DNA of 64,000 nt from Burkholderiales bacterium (GTDB lineage Bacteria > Pseudomonadota > Gammaproteobacteria > Burkholderiales > JAEUOS01), in the NCBI GenBank assembly GCA_016790695.1, contig JAEUOS010000188.1:27126-91125 (forward strand), read 5' to 3'. Each line of letters opens with the position of its first letter. The stretch's first letter is position 1. Below, piece after piece: positions 57,925-64,000 of the stretch. Position numbers and translations under genes: made by a program. The notes beneath the pieces are model-generated. The model was not told the origin of the DNA and made no database searches. It saw only the letters and a program-made list of their open reading frames with translations.

Positions 57925-58806
57925 ATGCAGCCATCGTCAGAAACCTTCCCGCCGCCCCGGTCCGGGATCCGCGTTCGCCGACTCTCGGAGCATATCGGCG
58001 CCGAGATCGAGAACATCGACCTCTCGCGTCCCATCTCGAGCGCGCAGTTCGCCGACATCAATACCTTGCTCGTCCGCCACTCGGTGCTGGTCTTTCGTGG
58101 GCAGGACCTGCCGCCGGCAATGCACGTCGACTTCGCGTCCCGCTTCGGGCGCTTGGTCGGGCATATCGTCAAGCGCTTCTCGGTCGACGACTACCCGGAG
58201 GTCACCTATATCTCAAATGTCCGGAACGACAAGGGAGAAATGATCGGCGCCGACCGCGCCGGCATGATCTGGCACTCGGACATGTCCTACCTGCCGCGCC
58301 CGATGCTGGGATCGATGCTGTACGGCGTCGAATGCCCGCCGGAGGGGGCCGACACCGAATTCGCGAGCATGTTCGCCGCGCATGATGCGCTGCCGGATTC
58401 CATGCGCGCGCTCCTCGCCGGCGCAAAGGGGGTGCACGACTACGCCTGGCACTACGCGACCTACCTTTCGCATCGCAAGCCGCTCACTGACGAGGAAAAG
58501 GCCCAGGCCCCGCCCGTGTCGCACCCGGCGCTGCGGACGCATCCCGAGTCCGGACGCAAGGCAATCTACGTGAGCGAGGGCCTGACCAGGACACTCGACG
58601 GGATGGAGGAGGCCGAGGGGCGCAGACTCGTCGTCGAAGCCAGCGAGTTCGCGACGCAACCCCAGTTCGTGTACCGGCACAAATGGCGCAGCGGCGACCT
58701 GGTGTTCTGGGACAACCGCTCGACCATGCATCGTGCGACGGAGTTCGACAACCGGTATCGCCGGCTGATGCGCCGGACCACCGTCGAGGGCGACATTCCG
58801 GCTTGA
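57925..58806 (+). CDS. TauD/TfdA-family 2-oxoglutarate-dependent dioxygenase
   Basis: Non-heme Fe(II) oxygenase of 293 residues. The metal triad is His117, Asp119 (WHSDMSY) and His269 (MHRAT); 2-oxoglutarate binding arginines are near 280-283 (RRLMRRT). It couples 2-oxoglutarate decarboxylation to hydroxylation of an organic substrate, classically taurine or 2,4-D. Flanking Bug genes suggest a carboxylate imported by those. AAGGAG is nine bases before the ATG. Sulfonate use is possible but not indicated by residues I can identify. Confidence 0.9.
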   Translation: MQPSSETFPPPRSGIRVRRLSEHIGAEIENIDLSRPISSAQFADINTLLVRHSVLVFRGQDLPPAMHVDFASRFGRLVGHIVKRFSVDDYPEVTYISNVRNDKGEMIGADRAGMIWHSDMSYLPRPMLGSMLYGVECPPEGADTEFASMFAAHDALPDSMRALLAGAKGVHDYAWHYATYLSHRKPLTDEEKAQAPPVSHPALRTHPESGRKAIYVSEGLTRTLDGMEEAEGRRLVVEASEFATQPQFVYRHKWRSGDLVFWDNRSTMHRATEFDNRYRRLMRRTTVEGDIPA

Positions 58807-58818
58807 AGGGAGAGAGCC

Positions 58819-59799
58819 ATGACTTGGATGACCCGGTTGGCTGTTTGCCTGGTGCTGCTGTCGAGCGCGGCCGCGCCTGTCGTGGCGCAGCCTGCGGCCG
58901 ACTTTCCGACGCGCCGCATCACGTTCGTCGTGCCCTTCACGCCAGGCGGGGCGGGTGACCTCATCGCGCGTGCGCTGGCGCCGCGTCTCGCGGCACTTTG
59001 GGGCCAGTCCGTCGTCGTCGAGAATCGCGCCGGCGCGGGCGGAAACGTCGGCTCGAGAACGGTTGCCGTCGCCGCGCCCGATGGTCACACGATCCTGATC
59101 GGGTCGACCAGTTCGCATGCAATCAACCCGAGCCTCTACCGGGAGAAAATGCCCTATGACGTTCAGCGCGACTTTGCGCATGTCGTGATGGTGGCGAACT
59201 CGCCCCACATACTCATGATGCATCCCTCGCTGCCGGCGACCAGCATCCCGGAGCTGATCGCATACGTCCGCGCGAATCCGGGCCAGGTGCACTTCTCGTC
59301 GGGCGGCAACGGGACGAGCACGCATCTCGCCGGAGAGCTGTTCAACTCGATGGCGGGCGTTCGCATGGTTCACGTGCCCTTCCGCGGTGCGCCGGAGGCC
59401 GTCGCCGGCGTCATGGGAGGGACGACGCAGCTGATGTTCGAGAACCTCGCGGGCGCCCTCGTGCAGGTGCGGACAGGCCGGCTCAAGGGGCTGGCAGTCA
59501 CGTCGCTGCGGCGCTCACCGCAGGCGCCGGAGCTGCCTACCGTGGCCGACTCGGTGGCGGGATTCGAGACCGGCGTTTGGTTCGGTGTGTTCGCACCCGC
59601 AGCCACCCCGCCCGGCGTGGTGGCGAGGATCAACGCCGACATGAACGCGGCGCTGCGTTCGAAGGAGGTGCGCGAGCAGTTCGACCGACTCGGCATGGAG
59701 CCCATGGGCGGGACGTCGGCGGACGCGACCGCGTTCGTGCGTGCCGAGACCGTCAAGTGGGCCAAGGTGGTCGCCGCCTCGAACGCGAAGATCGATTGA
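58819..59799 (+). CDS. Bug-family (TctC) periplasmic substrate-binding protein
   Basis: Binding protein of 326 residues with a signal peptide (about 1-25, ending VVAQ), then FPTRRITFVVPFTPGGAGDLIARALA, ENRAGAGGNVGSRTVAVAAPDGHT and VHVPFRGAPEAVAGVMGG. It follows the dioxygenase by 12 bases and precedes another Bug gene. Confidence 0.9.
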   Translation: MTWMTRLAVCLVLLSSAAAPVVAQPAADFPTRRITFVVPFTPGGAGDLIARALAPRLAALWGQSVVVENRAGAGGNVGSRTVAVAAPDGHTILIGSTSSHAINPSLYREKMPYDVQRDFAHVVMVANSPHILMMHPSLPATSIPELIAYVRANPGQVHFSSGGNGTSTHLAGELFNSMAGVRMVHVPFRGAPEAVAGVMGGTTQLMFENLAGALVQVRTGRLKGLAVTSLRRSPQAPELPTVADSVAGFETGVWFGVFAPAATPPGVVARINADMNAALRSKEVREQFDRLGMEPMGGTSADATAFVRAETVKWAKVVAASNAKID

Positions 59800-59824
59800 C
59801 GTTGCCTTGCCTGGAGATGCCGTG

Positions 59825-60799
59825 ATGTCCCGTACCTTTCGAGTGCTCTTCGCCGTGCTGGCCCTGTTGTCGGCACCACATGCGGGGGCGCAGCGATATC
59901 CCGCCCAACCGGTGAAGGTGATCGTTCCGTTCGCGCCTGGCGGCGCAACCGACATCATCGCCAGATTGCTGGCCGAACGACTGGCGCAGCGGCTCGGGCA
60001 GCCCTTTGTCGTGGAGAACCGCGGAGGTGCCTCCGGCATTACCGGTACCCAGGCAGTCCAGAACGCACCGGCCAACGGCTACACGCTGCTGCTGACAGGC
60101 AATGGCCCGCATGCAACGAATGTGGCGCTGTTCAGAAAGCTCCCCTACGACCCGTTGAAGGACTTTGCCCAGGTCAGCCTGACCGGCGTGCTGCCGCTCG
60201 TGCTCAACGTCAATCCGATGACGCCGGCCCAGAGCTTCGAGGACTTCGTGAAGTGGGTTCAGGCGAATCCCGGGAAGGTGAGCTACGCGTCGCCGGGGAC
60301 CGGATCGCCGCCGCACCTGGCGATGGAGCTCCTTGCACAGCGGCTTTCCCTGTCGATGGTGCACGTCCCTTACAAGGGCAGCGCGCCCGCGATCAACGAC
60401 CTGGTCGCGGGTCATGTGCCGGTCATGTTCGACAACGTGTTCGCGTCCATCGGCAACGTCAGGAGCGGCCGCATTCGGTCGATCGCCGTGGGCGCCGGAC
60501 GTCGCATGGCGAGCCTGCCGAATGTTCCGACGTTCATCGAGGCGGGAATGCAGGGGTTCGAGGTCGCATCCTGGACCGCAATGGCGGCGCCGGCGGGGAC
60601 GCCCCGCGAGATCGTGGAACTTCTGTCCGCCGAGGTCCGCCATGTATTCCTGCAACCGGAGATCCAGACCCGCCTTGTCGAGCAGGGCGCGGTGCCGGTC
60701 GCGTCGACGCCGGAGCAGACCGAACGCTTCGTCCGGGATGAAATCCAGCGTTGGAGCGCGGTCGTGGAGAACGCGAGGATGGAACGAATCGCCAACTGA
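59825..60799 (+). CDS. Bug-family (TctC) periplasmic substrate-binding protein
   Basis: Binding protein of 324 residues; signal peptide about 1-22 ending AGAQ, then YPAQPVKVIVPFAPGGATDIIARLLAE, ENRGGASGITGTQAVQNAPANGYT and VHVPYKGSAPAINDLVAGH. It is the last gene of the plus-strand catabolic series. A GTG directly before the ATG is an alternative start. Confidence 0.9.
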   Translation: MSRTFRVLFAVLALLSAPHAGAQRYPAQPVKVIVPFAPGGATDIIARLLAERLAQRLGQPFVVENRGGASGITGTQAVQNAPANGYTLLLTGNGPHATNVALFRKLPYDPLKDFAQVSLTGVLPLVLNVNPMTPAQSFEDFVKWVQANPGKVSYASPGTGSPPHLAMELLAQRLSLSMVHVPYKGSAPAINDLVAGHVPVMFDNVFASIGNVRSGRIRSIAVGAGRRMASLPNVPTFIEAGMQGFEVASWTAMAAPAGTPREIVELLSAEVRHVFLQPEIQTRLVEQGAVPVASTPEQTERFVRDEIQRWSAVVENARMERIAN

Positions 60800-60828
60800 C
60801 TGACGACAGGCTGCGCCGCGCGCGGGCG

Positions 60829-60853
60829 GGCTCCGGACGTTCGTGCCGGAGCC
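60829..60853 (+). terminator. Hairpin after the last Bug gene, no T-run
   Basis: GGCTCCGG (60829-60836) and CCGGAGCC (60846-60853) form an 8-bp stem, with outer GC-rich sequence extending it partly. No U-tract follows, so it is at best a weak or factor-assisted stop for the catabolic series. Confidence 0.4.
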
Positions 60854-60883
60854 GCGCGGTGCGCCCCCGAGGAGCAGCGAACG

Positions 60884-60941
60884 CCGCGCGATAGAATCGC
60901 GCGGTAGTGCCGCGTTGAGGAACGTTGCGTTGAGGAACGTT
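60884..60941 (+). promoter_or_regulatory. Palindrome plus tandem repeat upstream of the SulP gene
   Basis: CCGCGCGAT (60884-60892) and ATCGCGCGG (60896-60904) form a perfect 9-base palindrome around AGA, containing a TAGAAT hexamer (60892-60897) that could be a -10. Directly after it, the 15-base unit GCGTTGAGGAACGTT occurs twice in tandem (60912-60926, 60927-60941). The SulP start is about 107 bases further on. Likely a promoter and regulator-binding region; no -35 is clear. Confidence 0.5.
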
Positions 60942-61048
60942 GCTGTCAGCCCGGATCCGACCACGTTCCTCCCTGAATGAGCAGCGCATCTCTTGTGTGA
61001 CAAGCAAGCTCGAGTTCGGCGCGCGAAGCCGCTGCTGACGGCCGGCAA

Positions 61049-62317
61049 ATGAACGCGTGGATGCCATGGCGGGCGTGGCGTCATCGGGTCACCCGCGCCA
61101 GCCTGCGGGGCGACGCGATGGCCGGCCTCACCGGCGCGCTCCTCGTGCTGCCCCAGGGCATCGCCTACGCGGCCATCGCCGGCCTGCCGCCCGAGTACGG
61201 GCTGTATTGCGCGATCGGTCCGGCGGTGATCGGCGCCCTGTTCGGGTCGAGCTGGCACCTGGTCACCGGGCCGACCGCGCCGATCTCCATCGTGGTGTTC
61301 TCGACCCTCGCGCCGCTGGCGAAGCCCGGCAGTCCCGAGTACATCGCGCTGGCGCTGACCCTGGGCTTCCTGACCGGCGCGATCCAGCTCGCCATCGGCA
61401 TTTCCCGGCTCGGGCGGCTGGCGCACTACATTTCGCACAGCGTGATCGTCGGCTTCGCCAGTGGCGCGGCGTTCCTGATCGCCGCGAGCCAGCTCAAGCA
61501 TTTCTTCGGCCTCACCGGCACGCAGGCGACCGGCTTTTTCGGCCAGTTGGCGGAAGCGGCGCGGCTGTTGCCGCAGGCGGATTGGCACATCGCCGCCGCC
61601 GGGGCGATGGCGCTGGCCGCCGCCATCGTGAGCCGGCGCATACATCGCGCCCTGCCGCACATGATCATCGGCATGATCGCGTCCGCGGCGCTGGCGACGT
61701 GGTTCGGCGGCATCCCGACGGTGGGCGACCTGCCCGCCGCGCTGCCGCGCCTGTCCCTTCCCGCCCTCGACCCGGCGACCTGGGCGCCGCTGCTGACCGG
61801 CGCCGGCGTGATCGCGGTGCTCGGCCTGACCGAGGCGATCGCGATCGCGCGCGCCATCGCGCTGCGCTCGGGTCAGAAGATCGACAGCAACCAGGAGGTG
61901 ATCGGCCAGGGCCTGGCCAACCTCACCGGCAGCTTCCTGTCAGGCTATCCCTCCTCGGGTTCGTTCACCCGCAGCGGCCTCAACTACGACGCCGGCGCCA
62001 AGACGCCGCTGTCCGCGGTCTTCGCGTCGCTGTTCCTGATGCTGCTGATCGCGCTGATCGCGCGCTGGATCACCTACCTGCCGCTCGCGGCGATGGCCGG
62101 CGTGCTGTTCCTGGTCGCGTGGGGCCTGATCGACCGCAAGGAGATCGCCGCCATCCTGCGCGGCCCGAAACACGAGCGGGCCGTGCTTCTGGTCACCTTC
62201 TCCGCCACGCTGGTGGTCCAGCTCGAATACGCGATCTTCATCGGCATCGCCCTGTCGCTGGCGCTGCGCCGCTTCGGCTTCGCTGCCGAGGACGAGCATG
62301 GGCACGGGGCGGATTGA
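61049..62317 (+). CDS. SulP-family anion transporter lacking a STAS domain
   Basis: Membrane protein of 422 residues, about 10-12 helices. N-terminal SulP features are LRGDAMAGLTGALLVLPQGIAYAAIAGLPPEYGLY and GPTAPISIVVFSTLAP; a central QEVIGQGLANLTGSFLSGYPSSGSFTRSGLNY block is the family signature. The C-terminal STAS domain of typical SulP transporters (550 or more residues) is absent: the protein stops shortly after the last helix. It may carry sulfate, bicarbonate or a C4 acid. The neighbouring sulfonate pathways make sulfate a reasonable guess only. Confidence 0.85.
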   Translation: MNAWMPWRAWRHRVTRASLRGDAMAGLTGALLVLPQGIAYAAIAGLPPEYGLYCAIGPAVIGALFGSSWHLVTGPTAPISIVVFSTLAPLAKPGSPEYIALALTLGFLTGAIQLAIGISRLGRLAHYISHSVIVGFASGAAFLIAASQLKHFFGLTGTQATGFFGQLAEAARLLPQADWHIAAAGAMALAAAIVSRRIHRALPHMIIGMIASAALATWFGGIPTVGDLPAALPRLSLPALDPATWAPLLTGAGVIAVLGLTEAIAIARAIALRSGQKIDSNQEVIGQGLANLTGSFLSGYPSSGSFTRSGLNYDAGAKTPLSAVFASLFLMLLIALIARWITYLPLAAMAGVLFLVAWGLIDRKEIAAILRGPKHERAVLLVTFSATLVVQLEYAIFIGIALSLALRRFGFAAEDEHGHGAD

Positions 62318-62488
62318 TCGCCAAGGCCCGCAAGCTACCCGGCGTTTCCCGGTGCACTGCCGAGGGTGGTTCGAGCCAACCCGTCGGCATCGGCGACCTC
62401 ATGCATGCGTCGTCGCCCGGCATCTGCCGGAAGGGCAAGGCAAACTGCTTGCCAATGTGCAGGCATCGACGCTCGATCGGCAGGCTGG

Positions 62489-64000
62489 TCAGTTGCAGAT
62501 TCTCCGGCAGCGCAGCACAAGGGGCCAGAGCATGCCCAGGCCCGCCAGCAGCATCAACCAGGTGTGAGGCTCGGGGACCGCGGTGACGCTCAGGCGGACC
62601 ACATCGGTCGTGCCGATCGCATCGGTCAGATAGGCAATGTTCCAGACCAGGTTCGGACCGAGCACGGCGAAGCTTTGCGCGCTGAAGCCGCCAAGAACAA
62701 TCGTGGCCGCAAACAAGTCGAAGCTGTCACCGGCTTGCGGCTGGAACATGCCGCCACCCAGATCGAGCAGGCTGATCGTCAGAGTGCCTGCGAGCGCAAG
62801 CGTTCCGCCAACGTCGAAGGCGTCGTACTGGCTGCCGCGCGCACGTCCGCCCAGTTCCATGGTCGTCAATGCTGAATCGAGCAACGTCATGGTGCCCTCG
62901 ACGCCGATCAGCGCCGGGCTGTTGCCTGGAAGCAGTTGACCGGCGAAAGTCAGTTCGCCGGCGCCGCTGAAGTTGCCTGCACCAGAATAGCTGCCGAGAA
63001 ACGTGGCCCCAGCGCCGGGCGCAACATTGAACGCGGCGCCGTTGTGCACTACGTCATGGTTAAAGGTCGTTGTCTGGGAAGAGACGGTGATGACGCCTCC
63101 TGCGGCGTTGCGTACCGGGCCATGCACGTCGCTGGTGTGCGTGAAGTCGATGATCCCGGCGTTGGTCAAACCAGCTTGTGTCGTCAATCTGCCATGGCCG
63201 ATTGCCAACCCGGCGGCGGCGATGTCCATACCCTTGGACTGGAGCGCGCCGCCCGCCATCGTGAGCTCGCCGTTGCCCCGGAGATTGAATTGACCGACGA
63301 CGTCGACGATCCCGCCCTGTTCGATTGTGAGCATCGACGGGCCAACGCCGCTGGCAAACTCGTTGCCGATCTGCAGTGCCTGACCGACGTTCCACCGCGC
63401 ATTGGCGCCGCCCACGATGGCGGCACCACGAGAGCCGGCGGTGGTGCCGATCAGGCCGTCGCCGCCGGTCTCCATCATGCCTCCAGCAGCGACGCGCAGT
63501 GTCGCGAGCGACGAACCGGTCAGCCCGATGACGGTGTCGCTGTCGCTTTTCAAGGTGCCTCCCCCCGACACCGTCGTCGCATCCGGCCCGGCTTCACCGA
63601 TGGTGAATTGCCGGGTCTGCCACCGCGATCCGATGCCGTCGATGGTGACCCTGCCGGCGCCGATGCTGTTCGCCGCGCCAGGTGGGTTCTTCCCGACGAA
63701 GCCATAGTAGCTAATGGCTTTGCCGCCATCGCGCAGCGCGAGGGCTCCCGACACGTCGATCATGCCGCCGACAAGCGGCGACATTTCGCCGGAGGCGATG
63801 CTGCTTTCGTCATTCCAGACCGTCAAGCTTCCCGCGCTGGCCCGTGCGCCGCTGCCGACCTGCAGCGTTCCCGTCCCGCCGCTGCCTGCCTGACTGCCGC
63901 CAACGTGCAGCGCACCGTCCACGCTCCACGATGCGCCACTGCCCGCGATCGTGGCTGTGCCCCTCGATCCGCTGTTGCTTCCCAGGTTCGCGTTGCCGGT
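62489..64000 (-). CDS. PEP-CTERM protein with T5SS/PEP-CTERM-type repeats (N-terminus outside window)
   Basis: The minus-strand frame is open to the window edge, giving at least 503 residues. The C-terminus is a PEP-CTERM sorting signal: VPEPHTW, a hydrophobic helix LMLLAGLGMLWPLVL, then an Arg-rich end RCRRICN. Upstream are repeated blocks of the kind IAGSGASWSVDGALHVGG and RVTIDGIGSRWQTRQFTIGE, with glycine-rich beta-helix spacing. Such proteins are exported, processed by exosortase and lie on the surface or in exopolysaccharide. Codon use is less GC-rich than in neighbours. Confidence 0.85.
   Translation of the reverse strand, partial: TGNANLGSNSGSRGTATIAGSGASWSVDGALHVGGSQAGSGGTGTLQVGSGARASAGSLTVWNDESSIASGEMSPLVGGMIDVSGALALRDGGKAISYYGFVGKNPPGAANSIGAGRVTIDGIGSRWQTRQFTIGEAGPDATTVSGGGTLKSDSDTVIGLTGSSLATLRVAAGGMMETGGDGLIGTTAGSRGAAIVGGANARWNVGQALQIGNEFASGVGPSMLTIEQGGIVDVVGQFNLRGNGELTMAGGALQSKGMDIAAAGLAIGHGRLTTQAGLTNAGIIDFTHTSDVHGPVRNAAGGVITVSSQTTTFNHDVVHNGAAFNVAPGAGATFLGSYSGAGNFSGAGELTFAGQLLPGNSPALIGVEGTMTLLDSALTTMELGGRARGSQYDAFDVGGTLALAGTLTISLLDLGGGMFQPQAGDSFDLFAATIVLGGFSAQSFAVLGPNLVWNIAYLTDAIGTTDVVRLSVTAVPEPHTWLMLLAGLGMLWPLVLRCRRICN

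Overview
The window reads as chromosomal DNA of a high-GC betaproteobacterium, most likely Burkholderiales or a close relative. The evidence is the pilMNOPQ-aroK-aroB-dgt...gltB-gltD gene order, the many Bug-type (TctC) periplasmic binding proteins, GGGGTCAGACCCC-type REP palindromes beside a RAYT transposase, and a PEP-CTERM protein. I see no rRNA, tRNA, CRISPR array, insertion sequence or phage genes.

Layout. (1) 1-8.2 kb: end of the type IV pilus assembly operon (pilM partial, N, O, P, Q), a terminator, then aroK-aroB-dgt and a RAYT gene bracketed by REP palindromes. (2) 8.2-20 kb: glutamate synthase gltBD behind its own promoter, adenine phosphoribosyltransferase, an 8-oxoguanine deaminase-like amidohydrolase, malate synthase G and an MFS exporter. 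(3) 20-31.3 kb: a small unknown protein, a Kef-type antiporter, a molybdopterin oxidoreductase followed by a MoaD-like protein and a BNR beta-propeller protein, an HTH protein, a WS/DGAT acyltransferase overlapping a convergent alpha/beta hydrolase, an MscS channel and a class III CoA transferase.

(4) 31.3-53.0 kb: about 21.7 kb of closely packed minus-strand genes. The upstream half looks like a C3-sulfonate catabolic operon: sulfolactate sulfo-lyase (SuyAB), a sulfatase, a Bug protein, an LDH2/MDH2-type (ComC-like) dehydrogenase, a TauABC-type ABC importer, a sulfopropanediol 3-dehydrogenase (HpsN-like), an SDR, a zinc alcohol dehydrogenase and a DegT-type aminotransferase. The downstream half encodes a complete extra complex II (sdhB, D, C and, separated, A), a two-subunit class I fumarase/tartrate dehydratase, two Bug proteins and a TPP enzyme. 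A divergent GntR/UTRA regulator (53.1 kb) faces suyA across a 30-bp palindrome that overlaps both predicted promoters. A working model is uptake of dihydroxypropanesulfonate or sulfolactate, oxidation to (R)-sulfolactate and cleavage to pyruvate plus sulfite. The role of the complex II half is unknown.

(5) 54-60.8 kb: a second catabolic cluster. A PfkB sugar kinase and a MarR regulator (minus) lie next to a DapA-family aldolase, a TauD/TfdA dioxygenase and three Bug proteins (plus). Two copies of a palindrome close to ATGTAGCTACAT, one before pfkB and one between marR and the aldolase gene, look like MarR operators. (6) 61-64 kb: a SulP transporter without a STAS domain and the C-terminal part of a PEP-CTERM protein with T5SS/PEP-CTERM-type repeats, cut by the window end.

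No gene-free stretch exceeds 300 bases. Function calls rest on reading the translated proteins and on recalled family features. No search was run.
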